Origin: Arthrobacter sp.
GTDB lineage: Bacteria > Actinomycetota > Actinomycetes > Actinomycetales > Micrococcaceae
Length of the DNA stretch: 64,000 nucleotides
Reading direction: 5' to 3'
NCBI GenBank assembly: GCA_026393275.1
Contig: JAPLAM010000028.1
Span: forward strand, 124,001 to 188,000
Position 1 is the first letter of the stretch. Every line of letters begins with the position of its first letter. A program made the position numbers and the translations under genes. Of the stretch, positions 27,435 to 36,736 are shown piece by piece. The notes below the pieces were generated by a model. It ran no database searches, had not been told where the DNA came from, and saw only the letters and a program-made list of their open reading frames with translations.

Positions 27435-27932
27435 CTAGTGGCTCTCGAGCCAGGCCTGGGCCTGGGTGGACTGGATGTTGAGGGCCTTGCCGACCATCGG
27501 TTCGGCCGCATCGGCGATCTTGCCGCCCAGCAGCGGCACGGATGACGTCACGGTGCCCTCCAGCTCGATGCGCGTGCTGCCGCCCTCGGCAACAAGGCGC
27601 TGCACGGCTTTGACGTCCAGCGGTGCGCCGGAGACCTTCAGCGAGATGTTGTTCTGCCGCGAACCGTCGGCGGCCGGGGCACTCCAGCTCTCCAGCTGCG
27701 TCACCTTAAGGCTCTCGCCGACGAACTTGCGGGCCAGCTCGGGCATCCGCGTCGTGGGGATGGTGCGGACCGTGGTGGTGTTGAACGCGCCCGCAGGGTC
27801 TCCGTCGACGGCAAAGGATTCGAGCGTCCCGCCGACGAGTTCGCTGGTGTGGCGCAGGAAGTCCTCATTGACGAAAACTGCCGTAACGCTCTCAACGCTG
27901 TGCGGAAGGGTGGTGGATGCACTCAGGGCCAT
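27435..27932 (-). CDS. DUF2505 domain protein
   Basis: A soluble 165-aa protein matching the DUF2505 (START/SRPBCC-like) family found throughout actinobacteria. It shows a start of alternating strands (LSASTTLPHSVESVTAVF), a middle ISLKVSGAPLDVKAVQRLVAEG, and the end VPLLGGKIADAAEPMVGKAL. The fold suggests binding of a hydrophobic ligand, but no function is established. The ribosome site GGAGGA is well placed. The downstream SCO4848-like membrane gene is 3 bp away, suggesting the pair acts together. Confidence 0.85.
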   Translation of the reverse strand: MALSASTTLPHSVESVTAVFVNEDFLRHTSELVGGTLESFAVDGDPAGAFNTTTVRTIPTTRMPELARKFVGESLKVTQLESWSAPAADGSRQNNISLKVSGAPLDVKAVQRLVAEGGSTRIELEGTVTSSVPLLGGKIADAAEPMVGKALNIQSTQAQAWLESH

Positions 27933-27995
27933 TGGGGGTCCTCCATGGGGTGGAACTGGACGTTTCGGGCTCCCAACATCCTACGCGGTGGGTCC

Positions 27996-29504
27996 CTACG
28001 GTTTCGATTCGGCCTCTGGCTCCTTCTCTGCGAGGCGTTGGGCCGCTGCGGCGATGTTCCGCGACATGGCGGGGAATATCAGGCTATGGAAGGGCAGCAC
28101 CGCGAGCCAGTACAGCTTGCCGCTGAGACCTTTCGGGAAGAAGATGGCCCGCTGGCGGTAGCGGCTGCCGGTGCCCTCGGGTTCCACCGAAAGTTCCAGC
28201 CAGGCCCGGCCCGGGGCCCTCATCTCGGCACGCAGCCGGAGCAACCGGCCGCGGTCGATCCGCTCGACCCGCCACCAGTCCACCACTTCGCCGTCGGCCA
28301 GCAGATGCGGATTTCGCCGGCCGCGGGCCAGGCCCGCCCCGCCGGTGAGCTTGTCGAGCCAGCCGCGCACGCTCCACGCCAGCGGGAGCGAGTACCAGCC
28401 GTTGCCGCCGCCGATGCCTTCGATGATGGTCCAAACGTGTTTAGGGTCCACGGCACTGGGGTAGCTGCGCTCGTCGACATAGACGCGGTGGCCGGCCCAC
28501 TCGGGGTCGCTGGGGAGCGGATCGGCGTCGGCTCCGGCGTTGGCCCAGGTGGTCTCCACCTGGCCGTCCCGTTCCTTGCCCAGGGCGAGGGCGACGGCGC
28601 GCCGGTACGGGGTCAGGCCGCCCTCGGGCAGCGGAATGTAGGCGTCGATGTCGTGCTCCCGGGAAACGGCGTCGTGTTGCAGCGACTCCACGAGCGGCAG
28701 CGACATGGACAGCGGGATCGGCGTGGTCAACGCGACCCACATGCCCGCGAGTTTGGGCGCGGGAATGGGGAGCGCCAGCACCACGCGGTGGGGGAGCCCG
28801 GCCTCCGCGGCGTATTCCTGCATCATGCCCGCATAGCTCAGGACCTGCCGGGAGCCGATGTCGAAGGTGCGGTTGATCCGGCCCTCCAGCACCGCCGCGC
28901 CGGTGAGGTAGTGCAGCACGTCCCGGACAGCGATGGCCTCGATCTTGTTCCGCACCCAGCTGGGGGCGGGCATCAACGGCAGGGTCTCGGACAGGTGCCG
29001 GATCATCTCGAAAGAGGCCGAGCCCGAGCCGATCACCACGCCGGCCTGGAACACAATCGCGTCCACCGGCCCGTCGAGGAAGACCTTGCCCACGGCTTCG
29101 CGGGACCGCATGTGGGTGGAGAGTTCGGCGCCGGCCGGGTGCAGCCCGCCGAGGTACACGATCCGGCCGACGGCGGCCCCGGCGGCGGCGCGGGCCGCTG
29201 TTTCCGCCATCGCCTTTTCCTTGGTCTCGAACCCGGCGCCGCCCGCCATCGAGTGGACCAGGTAGTAGAGCACGTCGACGCCCTCCAGTGCCTGCTGCAG
29301 CGCCGCGGCGTCGTCGAGGCTGCTTTGGACCACCTCGACCTGCTCGAGCCACGGGACGCCAGCGATTTTCGCCGGAGTCCGGACCAGAACCTTCACCTGG
29401 TGCCCGGCCTCCAGCAGCCGGGGGACCAGCCTGCCGCCGATGTAGCCGGTGGCGCCGGTCACGAGCACTGTCTTCGCGTTCGTAGCGTGGGGGGTGCCGT
29501 TCAT
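27996..29504 (-). CDS. SDR oxidoreductase with C-terminal DUF2867
   Basis: A 502-aa protein. The N-terminal ~290 residues are an atypical (NAD(P)-binding) SDR domain with TGATGYIGGRLVPRLLEAGH and YYLVHSM. The C-terminal ~190 residues match DUF2867, with the WxVERIDRGRLLRLRAEM and GxRYRQRAIFFPKGLSGKLYW segments and a final hydrophobic stretch. This two-domain arrangement is common in actinobacteria. The substrate is unknown; quinone or cell-envelope lipid modification has been suggested for relatives only by context. AAGGAG lies 6 nt before ATG 29504. Confidence 0.85.
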   Translation of the reverse strand: MNGTPHATNAKTVLVTGATGYIGGRLVPRLLEAGHQVKVLVRTPAKIAGVPWLEQVEVVQSSLDDAAALQQALEGVDVLYYLVHSMAGGAGFETKEKAMAETAARAAAGAAVGRIVYLGGLHPAGAELSTHMRSREAVGKVFLDGPVDAIVFQAGVVIGSGSASFEMIRHLSETLPLMPAPSWVRNKIEAIAVRDVLHYLTGAAVLEGRINRTFDIGSRQVLSYAGMMQEYAAEAGLPHRVVLALPIPAPKLAGMWVALTTPIPLSMSLPLVESLQHDAVSREHDIDAYIPLPEGGLTPYRRAVALALGKERDGQVETTWANAGADADPLPSDPEWAGHRVYVDERSYPSAVDPKHVWTIIEGIGGGNGWYSLPLAWSVRGWLDKLTGGAGLARGRRNPHLLADGEVVDWWRVERIDRGRLLRLRAEMRAPGRAWLELSVEPEGTGSRYRQRAIFFPKGLSGKLYWLAVLPFHSLIFPAMSRNIAAAAQRLAEKEPEAESKP

Positions 29505-29569
29505 GGTGGCTCCTTCTCATCGGGACATAAGCCAGCGGATATAAGGCATTCGGAGCGCAAGCGGCGCCG

Positions 29570-29621
29570 GACTGCAGCGCCCCCAGACTGCAGCGCGGCC
29601 GGACTCCAGCGCGGCCGGAGC
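29570..29621. repeat. 16-bp tandem repeat, about three units
   Basis: GACTGCAGCGC-type units start at 29570, 29586 and 29602, an exact 16-bp period with small changes (GACTCCAGCGC in the third). It lies between the SDR gene and mfd. Too short and too imperfect to be a CRISPR array. Confidence 0.5.
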
Positions 29622-29752
29622 CGGTTCGGCCAGCTTAGCCCGGGGTGCCGGCCCGCTGCCGGGGCGCGGTAGGCTAAAAGGACCCGGGATTCTTGCGAAT
29701 TTCGGCTATTTGTGTTGCCTGCATGCCCGTGATTACTTCAGGAGTTCCCGCC

Positions 29753-32700
29753 ATGAGCCTCAACGGCCCTTCTCTCACCGGTCTGCGGCGTGTCCTCGCC
29801 GGGGACAAGACCTTCGCGCGGGTTCAGGCTGAAGCGTCCAGGCCGTTTACGGGCCGCAGCGAGGACTATCAGATCAGCGCGCCGGCAGGCCTGCGGGCCG
29901 CGTTGCTGGCCGAGATCGCCGACGGCCTCGCGGCCGGCTCCCTGCCCGACGGCTCCCTGCCCGACAGCGGCACTGACGGTGGCGCTGCCGACGGCGGCGC
30001 CGCCACTGGTGCCCGCACGCCGGTGGTGCTGGCCGTCACCGCCACGGGCCGGGAGGCCGAGGACCTGGCCGCCGCGCTGGGCGCGTTCCTGCCGGCGGCC
30101 ACGGTCGCGGAATTCCCCAGCTGGGAGACCCTGCCGCACGAGCGGCTCTCACCGCGTTCGGACACCGTTGGCCGCCGGCTCTCCGTGCTGCGCCGCCTCG
30201 TCCACCCCGAAACTGCCGGCAGCGGAGCCTTGCGCGTTGTGGTCGCCCCGGTCCGCGCCGTGGTCCAGCCGATCGTGGCCGGGCTCGGCGAACTGGTCCC
30301 GGTGACCCTCAAGGTCGGCCAGGAGGCCCCCTTCGGCGAGGTCGTGAAGAGCCTCGCCGACGCCGCCTACGCCCGCGTGGACATGGTCACCCGGCGCGGC
30401 GAATTCGCGGTCCGCGGCGGCATGCTGGATGTCTTCCCGCCCACCGAGGACCACCCGATCCGGGTGGAGTTCTTCGGCGACGAGGTCGAGCAGATGCGCT
30501 GGTTCGCCGTCGCGGACCAGCGCTCACTCACCGCGCCGGGCGTGCACCACCCCACCGAACTGCACGCACCGCCCTGCCGCGAACTCCTGATCACGCCGTC
30601 GGTGATGTCCCGGGCCGCGACGTTGAAGACCCAGCTGCCGGCCGCCGCGGACATGCTGGAGAAGATCGCCGGCGGGATCGCGGTCGAAGGCATGGAGTCC
30701 CTCGCCCCGGTGCTGGTCGATTCCATGGTCCCGTTCCTGGACCAGTTCCCCGAGGGCTCCATCGCGGTGGTGATCGAACCCGAAAAGGTCCGCACCCGCG
30801 CCCACGACCTCGCCGCCACCAACGAGGAATTCCTCGAGGCAGCCTGGTCCACGGCGTCCGACGGCGGCACCGCACCTTTGGTGCTGAACACGGATCTAAG
30901 CTCCGCGGCGTCCGAGGCCCTGCACTCCGCGAGCTTCCGCTCGCTGGGCCAGACCCGCTCCACCGCGCTGCGGCACGGCGTGTCCTGGTGGTCCATCACC
31001 TCGCTGGCCAGCGATGAGGAGCTGATGCCCGACGTCGACGTGCTGAACCTGCATGCCCGCGAACCCCGCGGCTACCAGGGCGACGTGGCCGAAATGATGG
31101 ACTTCATCGGCTCGCACGTGCGGGACCAGTGGCGGATCGTCGTCGCCACCCAGGGCCCGGGCCCGGCACAGCGCCTCGCGGAACTGTTCCACGACAACGA
31201 CATCCCGTGCGCCCGGGTGGACTCCCTCGACGCCGAGCCGCAGCCGGGCCTGATCGAGGTGACCACCGCCGCCGTCGGCCGCGGCTTCGTCCTGGACACG
31301 CTCAAGGTGGGCCTGCTGACCGAGGCCGACCTGCTGGGCCGCACCTCCGCGGGTTCCACCAAGGACATGCGCCGGATGCCGTCCAAGCGGCGGAATGCCG
31401 TCGATCCGCTCCAGCTCGTGGCCGGCGACTCCGTGGTGCACGAACAGCACGGCATCGGCCGGTTCGTGGAGCTCATCCAGCGCAAGGTGGCTGGCGGTGG
31501 CGACGGGGTGCGCGAATACCTGGTCCTGGAATATGCCCCGTCCAAGCGCGGAGCCCCGGGGGACCGGCTCTTTGTGCCCACGGACCAGCTGGATCAGGTA
31601 ACCCGCTACGTCGGCGGAGATACCCCTGCGCTGAGCAAGATGGGCGGCGCGGACTGGGCCAGCACCAAGTCCAAGGCCCGCAAGGCGGTCAAGGAGATCG
31701 CCGGCGAGCTGATCCGGCTGTACTCGGCCCGGATGGCCTCCCGCGGCTACGCCTTCGGCCCGGACACGCCGTGGCAGCGTGAGTTGGAGGAAGCCTTCCC
31801 GTATGTGGAAACCCCGGACCAGCTGACCACCATCAACGAGGTCAAGGCCGACATGGAGCGCGAGATCCCGATGGACCGGCTGATCTCCGGCGACGTCGGT
31901 TACGGCAAGACCGAGATCGCGGTCCGTGCCGCGTTCAAGGCGGTCCAGGACGGCAAGCAGGTCGCCGTGCTGGTGCCCACGACACTGCTCGCCCAGCAGC
32001 ACTACGAGACGTTCACCGAACGGTTCTCCGGCTTCCCGCTCGTGGTGAAGCCGCTGTCCCGCTTCCAGACCGGCAAGGAAGCCAAGGAAACAGCCGACGG
32101 CGTCAAGGCTGGCTCCGTGGACGTGGTGATCGGCACGCACCGGCTGCTGTCCAAGGACTTCGGCTTCAAGGACCTCGGCCTGGTGATCGTGGACGAGGAG
32201 CAGCGCTTCGGCGTCGAACACAAGGAAGCGCTCAAGAAGATGCGCACCAACGTGGACGTCCTGGCGATGAGCGCCACCCCGATTCCGCGCACCCTGGAAA
32301 TGTCCCTGACCGGCATCCGCGAGACCTCCACCCTGGCCACCCCGCCGGAGGAACGCCACCCGGTCCTCACCTATGTGGGGCCGTACACGGACAAGCAGAC
32401 CTCCGCCGCGATCCGCCGCGAGCTGATGCGCGAGGGCCAGGTGTTTTTCGTCCACAACCGGGTGTCCACGATCGACCGCACTGCCGCGAAGATCCGGGAA
32501 CTGGTCCCGGAGGCCCGGGTGGAAGTGGCGCACGGGCAGATGTCCGAGAGCCGGCTGGAACAGATCATTGTGGACTTCTGGGAAAAGCGCTTCGACGTCC
32601 TGGTCTGCACCACCATCATCGAGACCGGCCTGGACATCTCCAACGCCAACACGCTGATCGTGGACGGCGCGGACAAGTACGGCCTGTCCCAGCTGCACCA

Positions 32701-33463
32701 GCTGCGCGGACGGGTGGGCCGCGGCCGGGAACGCGCCTACGCGTACTTCCTCTACCCGTCGGAAAAGCCGCTCGGTGAGGTGGCGCTGGAACGGCTCAAG
32801 GCCGTGGCGACGCACAACGAGCTCGGCGCGGGCATGCAGCTGGCCATGAAGGACCTGGAGATCCGCGGCGCCGGCAACCTGCTCGGCGGCGAGCAGTCCG
32901 GCCACATCCAGGGCGTCGGCTTCGACCTCTACATCCGGCTGGTCGGCGAGGCCGTGGCCGACTACCGGGGCGAGGCCGAGGAGAAGGCCGCCGAAATGAA
33001 GATCGAGCTGCCGGTCAATGCGCACCTGCCGCACGACTACGTGCCGGGCGAACGGCTGCGGCTGGAGGCCTACCGTAAACTCGCCAGCGCCATCACCCAC
33101 GAGGCGATCGACGAGGTCCTCGCAGAGCTCGTGGACCGCTACGGCGAGCTGCCGCTGCCGGCAACAAACCTGATCGACGTCGCCCGGTTCCGGGTGGGAG
33201 CCCGCGCGGCCGGCCTCACCGACGTCGCACTGCAGGGCAACTTCATCAAGTTCTCGCCCGCCCAGCTGCCCGAGTCCAAGCTCATGAGGCTCGCCCGGAT
33301 GTACCCCGGCTCGCAGGCGAAGCCGGCCTTGGACGCGGTGTTGATCCCCAAGCCCAAGACCGCCCGGATCGGCGGCCGCGACCTGCAGGACGCCGAAATC
33401 CTGGCCTGGGCCAACGGCGTGATCGAGGCGATCTTCTCCGACGTCCCGCTCTCAGTGGGCTAG
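29753..33463 (+). CDS. mfd: Transcription-repair coupling factor Mfd
   Basis: ATP-dependent translocase that removes stalled RNA polymerase at DNA lesions and recruits UvrA. The 1236-aa protein has an N-terminal UvrB-homology part (GGMLDVFPPTEDHPIRVEFFGDEVE), the RNA-polymerase-interacting CarD-like domain (LVAGDSVVHEQHGIGRF), and the RecG-like helicase motor with P-loop SGDVGYGKTEIA, DEEQRFG box and SATPIPRTL. The TRCF C-terminal domain follows. ATG 29753 is chosen over an upstream TTG at 29693 because AGGAG at 29740-29744 is correctly spaced and MSLNGPSLTGL is a family-like start. An Asp/Gly/Ala-rich low-complexity loop lies around residues 60-85. Confidence 0.97.
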   Translation: MSLNGPSLTGLRRVLAGDKTFARVQAEASRPFTGRSEDYQISAPAGLRAALLAEIADGLAAGSLPDGSLPDSGTDGGAADGGAATGARTPVVLAVTATGREAEDLAAALGAFLPAATVAEFPSWETLPHERLSPRSDTVGRRLSVLRRLVHPETAGSGALRVVVAPVRAVVQPIVAGLGELVPVTLKVGQEAPFGEVVKSLADAAYARVDMVTRRGEFAVRGGMLDVFPPTEDHPIRVEFFGDEVEQMRWFAVADQRSLTAPGVHHPTELHAPPCRELLITPSVMSRAATLKTQLPAAADMLEKIAGGIAVEGMESLAPVLVDSMVPFLDQFPEGSIAVVIEPEKVRTRAHDLAATNEEFLEAAWSTASDGGTAPLVLNTDLSSAASEALHSASFRSLGQTRSTALRHGVSWWSITSLASDEELMPDVDVLNLHAREPRGYQGDVAEMMDFIGSHVRDQWRIVVATQGPGPAQRLAELFHDNDIPCARVDSLDAEPQPGLIEVTTAAVGRGFVLDTLKVGLLTEADLLGRTSAGSTKDMRRMPSKRRNAVDPLQLVAGDSVVHEQHGIGRFVELIQRKVAGGGDGVREYLVLEYAPSKRGAPGDRLFVPTDQLDQVTRYVGGDTPALSKMGGADWASTKSKARKAVKEIAGELIRLYSARMASRGYAFGPDTPWQRELEEAFPYVETPDQLTTINEVKADMEREIPMDRLISGDVGYGKTEIAVRAAFKAVQDGKQVAVLVPTTLLAQQHYETFTERFSGFPLVVKPLSRFQTGKEAKETADGVKAGSVDVVIGTHRLLSKDFGFKDLGLVIVDEEQRFGVEHKEALKKMRTNVDVLAMSATPIPRTLEMSLTGIRETSTLATPPEERHPVLTYVGPYTDKQTSAAIRRELMREGQVFFVHNRVSTIDRTAAKIRELVPEARVEVAHGQMSESRLEQIIVDFWEKRFDVLVCTTIIETGLDISNANTLIVDGADKYGLSQLHQLRGRVGRGRERAYAYFLYPSEKPLGEVALERLKAVATHNELGAGMQLAMKDLEIRGAGNLLGGEQSGHIQGVGFDLYIRLVGEAVADYRGEAEEKAAEMKIELPVNAHLPHDYVPGERLRLEAYRKLASAITHEAIDEVLAELVDRYGELPLPATNLIDVARFRVGARAAGLTDVALQGNFIKFSPAQLPESKLMRLARMYPGSQAKPALDAVLIPKPKTARIGGRDLQDAEILAWANGVIEAIFSDVPLSVG

Positions 33464-33466
33464 GCC

Positions 33467-34297
33467 GTGATGGGAGGACACCACGCCGCGTCCGGGGCCG
33501 CGGCGTGGGTGGCTATTGCCTCGACCGGGCCGTACACGCTGGGCTGGTATCCGCTGGACGCCACCGGGATTGTGATCGGCGGGATGGCGACGGCGGGAAC
33601 GGCCCTGGTCTGCGACTGGGACCACCGCGCCAGCACCATCGCGCACTCGCTGCCGCCGCTGTCCAATATGATCGCCGTCGGGATCGAAAACGCGTCCGGC
33701 GGCCACCGACAAGGGACCCATTCGGTGCTCGGCGGAGCATTCTTCGTGCTGCTCGCGGCACTGGCAGGGCAGGCCCAGCTGCAGACGGACTGGGGCCTGC
33801 TGTCCGTGGGCGCCGGGCTGCTGTGCATGTTCATGATCAACATCGCGGCGAAGGCGCTGAAGCTGTTTCCCAAGTATGGCTGGATCAGCAACTGGATCTT
33901 CGCCCTGGTGATGGCCGGCCTCGTGACCTGGTTCGCGCCGCACCAATGGTCCTGGCTGCCGGTGTCCATGCTCACCGGCGTCCTCGTGCACATCCTGGGC
34001 GACATGATCACCAGCGGGGGAGTCCCGCTGCTCTGGCCGCTGGTGGTCAAGCCGCCGAAGTTCCTGCGCAGGTTGCCGCTGGTCAAAGACGTCTGGAAGG
34101 CCAACGGGGCGTTCTCCATCCCGCTGCTGGGCCGGGCCGGCTCACGGCGGGAATGGTTCGTGTTGATCCCGGTCAGTGCCTACGCCATGGTGGGCCTGTT
34201 CTCCGCCGGCCTGGACCTGGCCAGAGGGCACTTCCCGGCCGCCCTGGCGCTGGGGACCGCCTTGGTGGACCGACTGTTCGCCGCCGTCGGAGGTTAA
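33467..34297 (+). CDS. YdjM/DUF457-like membrane-bound metal-dependent hydrolase
   Basis: A 276-aa integral membrane protein with about five hydrophobic segments. MGGHHAASGAAAWVA near the start, then CDWDHRAST, GGHRQGTHSVLGGAF and HILGDMITSGGVPLLWP supply the His/Asp pattern of the YdjM/DUF457 family, annotated as membrane-bound metal-dependent hydrolases (LexA-regulated in enterics). It starts 3 bp after mfd (GTG 33467 or ATG 33470), so it is co-transcribed with a repair gene. That gives mild support for a DNA-damage link, but activity is unproven. Confidence 0.8.
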   Translation: MMGGHHAASGAAAWVAIASTGPYTLGWYPLDATGIVIGGMATAGTALVCDWDHRASTIAHSLPPLSNMIAVGIENASGGHRQGTHSVLGGAFFVLLAALAGQAQLQTDWGLLSVGAGLLCMFMINIAAKALKLFPKYGWISNWIFALVMAGLVTWFAPHQWSWLPVSMLTGVLVHILGDMITSGGVPLLWPLVVKPPKFLRRLPLVKDVWKANGAFSIPLLGRAGSRREWFVLIPVSAYAMVGLFSAGLDLARGHFPAALALGTALVDRLFAAVGG

Positions 34298-34493
34298 ATC
34301 CTTCGACGGCGGCGGGGGGGGCGGGCTGATCAACCGTCTGGTCGGCGGCGACGCGTCAACAGGCTCCCCGACGTCGGCGCGCAGCCGCGTCGGCCGTCCG
34401 GGGCGGCTATGGCGACTACAGGGCCTGTCGGTCTCCGCCGGGCGGCGTGTCCGTGTCAAAGTGCCCCCGGTACGCATCTGCTGGCCGACGGCG

Positions 34494-34523
34494 GCGGCCG
34501 GCTTTGGAACCGGCCGCTTAAAT
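34494..34523 (+). terminator. Intrinsic terminator after the mfd operon
   Basis: Perfect 8-bp stem GCGGCCGG/CCGGCCGC (34494-34501 with 34510-34517), 8-nt loop, then TTAAAT. It is followed immediately by a second hairpin facing the other way. The 200 bp before it contain an 8-G run and no gene. Confidence 0.55.
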
Positions 34524-34525
34524 AA

Positions 34526-34553
34526 CTGAAGCCCCGGAGAACCGGGGCTTCAG
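34526..34553 (-). terminator. Intrinsic terminator of the small membrane gene
   Basis: Perfect 12-bp stem CTGAAGCCCCGG/CCGGGGCTTCAG with a 4-nt loop. On the minus strand it is followed by TTATTTAA. Confidence 0.7.
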
Positions 34554-34576
34554 CCGTTGCGTCGAGGTAGGTGTGA

Positions 34577-34801
34577 TTAGCTCTCGCCGGCGGAATCCGA
34601 GCGGCCGGTAATGGTCTGCGGGATCCAGAACGCCAACGCGAACAGGCCCAAGCAGACGGCCATCGGCCAAGGGTTGCCCAGGGTGAGGAAGGACAGCGAG
34701 TACAGGGCACCGAAAAACAGGAGCATCATCGGGACAAACATCGCGATGCTGGATGCGAGGCTGTTCTCGGCCTTAGGCGTCGTGGTGGTGTTGCTGGACA
34801 T
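34577..34801 (-). CDS. Small two-span membrane protein
   Basis: A 74-aa protein. MSSNTTTTPKAENS is followed by two hydrophobic helices (MFVPMMLLFFGALYSLSFLTL and PMAVCLGLFALAFWIP) and a short polar tail. The frame is open further upstream, but ATG 34801 has a strong GAGGAGGA just before it. It lies downstream of deoC on the same strand and ends at a clear terminator. No specific function is recognised. Confidence 0.7.
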   Translation of the reverse strand: MSSNTTTTPKAENSLASSIAMFVPMMLLFFGALYSLSFLTLGNPWPMAVCLGLFALAFWIPQTITGRSDSAGES

Positions 34802-34866
34802 TCGTTCCTCCTCGGCCCCGCGGGGCTGTAAAAACTGTGGCGGCTGCGGCTGTGAACCCATTGCGA

Positions 34867-35595
34867 TCAGTACGCGGACGAACCCTGTTCACCCTTGACG
34901 ATCGCGATGCCGGAGCTGGCGCCAATACGTGTTGCACCTGCAGCAATCATAGCCTGCGCATCCGCGAGGGAACGCACGCCGCCGGAGGCCTTGACGCCGA
35001 GTCCCGGGCCCACGGTGCGGCGCATCAGGGCGACGTCTTCCACCGTGGCGCCGCCGCCGTTGAAGCCGGTGGAGGTCTTCACGAAGTCGGCACCGGCCTC
35101 CACCGCGGCCTCGCAGGCGAGGACCTTCTGGGCGTCGTCCAGCAGCGAGGTCTCGATGATGACCTTCAGGATGGCGCCGCCGGCGTGGACGGTCTCGGCC
35201 ACCGCGCGGATGTCGTCGACCAGGGCACCCTTGTCATTGGCGCGCGCGGCGGCAATGTTGATCACCATGTCGATCTCGTCCGCACCGTCCAGTGCCGCGC
35301 CGCGGGCCTCGAAGGCCTTGACGTCGCTCGGCGTGGCGCCCAGCGGGAAGCCGATCACCGAGCAGGTCAGGACGCCGGACCCCTTGAGGGCGGTCTTGAC
35401 GGTCTTGACCCAGATGGGGTTCACGCAGACGGACTTGAAGTGGTACTCGGCCGCCTCGGCACAAACCTTCAGCACCTCGGCCTCGCCGGCCTCCGGCTTG
35501 AGCAGGGTGTGATCGATGTACGAGGCAATGGTGCCTTGGTTGTCGGGGCTGGCGGGGCCGGCAGCCGTGCCGGCCGTGGTGGCTTCGTTGCTCAT
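34867..35595 (-). CDS. deoC: Deoxyribose-phosphate aldolase
   Basis: Cleaves 2-deoxyribose-5-phosphate to glyceraldehyde-3-phosphate and acetaldehyde in nucleoside catabolism. The 242-aa class I aldolase has [11 protein letters not shown] at its start. The Schiff-base lysine is in [15 protein letters not shown] and the second catalytic lysine in [10 protein letters not shown]. It ends -SSAY, with the C-terminal Tyr typical of DeoC. GAAAGGGA lies 8 nt before ATG. punA, which produces deoxyribose-1-phosphate in the same pathway, is ~9 kb away. Confidence 0.96.
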   Translation of the reverse strand: MSNEATTAGTAAGPASPDNQGTIASYIDHTLLKPEAGEAEVLKVCAEAAEYHFKSVCVNPIWVKTVKTALKGSGVLTCSVIGFPLGATPSDVKAFEARGAALDGADEIDMVINIAAARANDKGALVDDIRAVAETVHAGGAILKVIIETSLLDDAQKVLACEAAVEAGADFVKTSTGFNGGGATVEDVALMRRTVGPGLGVKASGGVRSLADAQAMIAAGATRIGASSGIAIVKGEQGSSAY

Positions 35596-35709
35596 GATGG
35601 TCCCTTTCCTGGCGGGCCTGGTTCGTGGCCGGCCCGGCCCGCTGACACGGCATACGTCGTGGCTTCTCAGTGCACCATCTTGCCATAAAGCGACCGGCCG
35701 GAGCCGCTC

Positions 35710-36585
35710 CTACGCCGCCTGCGCGAGTGGTCCGGACAGGCAGGCCTGAAGCAGTTGCGCGGCGCAGACCCCGGCGGCGGGACCGGCCGCCACCAGCAGG
35801 CCCAGCCGGACGCCGTCGTGCGCCGCGGCGTCGCCGATGGCCCAGATCCCCGGCACCGAGGTGCGGAAGTCCTGCCCCACCACGATGCCGCCCTGCGGAG
35901 CGATGGCCAGGCCGGCCGTGCGGGCCAGGCTGTCCCGGGACAAGCGCTCTTCGGCGAGGACCACGAGGTCGCCGCTCATGCTGGAGCCGTCCTCGAAAAC
36001 GATGCCGGCCGCCGGCAGGGCGGAGCCGGCGAGGGTGGGGACGACGGCGGTCGGCCGCAGCGTGGTGCGGACCGGGCGAACGCCGCGCGCCCGGAGCACT
36101 GCTTCGGCCTGGCCCGCAGCAGTGCCGGTGCCCACCAGGATGCCCAGCGGCCTGCGGCCCAGGACCCGGGTGACGTCCTTGACCGCGTCCCCGAGGCGGG
36201 TGGCGTCGTCGATCGTGGAATAGCTCAGGCACCGGCCGGCGCCCTCGATCGGTGCCTGGGCAGGCGCCGACCCGGTGGCGATCACCAGCTGGTCGTAGCT
36301 GAACTCGAGGCCGTCCGCCGTCGTGACCAGCCGTTCCGCGGCGTCGATGAAGCTGGCGGGTTGGCCGAAGCGGACCGAGACCTGGGGCAGGGCGGCGAGC
36401 TCCAGCAATTCCTGCGGGGCGTCATCGCGGTTGCTGAGCACGGTGATGCCGCCGGCGAAAGGCGTGCGGGTGAGCCGGTGGACCAGGGCCTGCGCCGCCG
36501 GGCCGGCTCCCGCAATCACGATCCGCGGCCGGGTCTGGGAGGTGGCGGACACAGTGGAGATGGCGGGTGCTTCCGTAACGGACAT
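35710..36585 (-). CDS. FAD-dependent pyridine-nucleotide-disulphide oxidoreductase domain protein (NirB-N-like)
   Basis: A 291-aa flavoprotein containing only the FAD/NAD fold. IVIAGAGPAAQALVHRL is the dinucleotide-binding motif, YDQLVIATGS is the second FAD contact, and PGIWAIGDAAAHDGVRLG is the C-terminal FAD motif. It resembles the N-terminal reductase domain of NirB and NasB but has no [2Fe-2S] or siroheme part and is shorter than usual (~400 aa). It follows hemD and cobA on the same strand with GAAAGGG before ATG, so a role in electron supply to nitrite/nitrate reduction or siroheme is plausible. No electron acceptor is identified. Confidence 0.75.
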   Translation of the reverse strand: MSVTEAPAISTVSATSQTRPRIVIAGAGPAAQALVHRLTRTPFAGGITVLSNRDDAPQELLELAALPQVSVRFGQPASFIDAAERLVTTADGLEFSYDQLVIATGSAPAQAPIEGAGRCLSYSTIDDATRLGDAVKDVTRVLGRRPLGILVGTGTAAGQAEAVLRARGVRPVRTTLRPTAVVPTLAGSALPAAGIVFEDGSSMSGDLVVLAEERLSRDSLARTAGLAIAPQGGIVVGQDFRTSVPGIWAIGDAAAHDGVRLGLLVAAGPAAGVCAAQLLQACLSGPLAQAA

Positions 36586-36736
36586 GTGCTGGCCCTTTCG
36601 CTGGTGGGCCGGTGGATGTGGCCCGTGTTACTGGTGTTTCCCAGCGTAGAGGGCTGATTTTTCGCGCAGGTTTCCGTGTTGTTGCAGTATTTCCCGGGTT
36701 TGTTCGCCAGTTGTTACCGGCTGGTAATGCCGTGGC

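Noticed and set aside
29570-29621. CRISPR-like repeat
   Set aside because: Units are contiguous with a 16-bp period, without spacers, and number only three; no cas genes nearby.
27849-29672. 607-codon plus-strand frame opposite the SDR/DUF2867 gene
   Set aside because: Antisense of a well-supported two-domain protein; no start signal or motif.
30896-33100. 734-codon open frame antisense to mfd
   Set aside because: It lies fully opposite a certain gene, encodes a His/Gly/Arg/Val-rich protein without known domains, and is explained by GC-rich third positions of mfd removing stops on the other strand.
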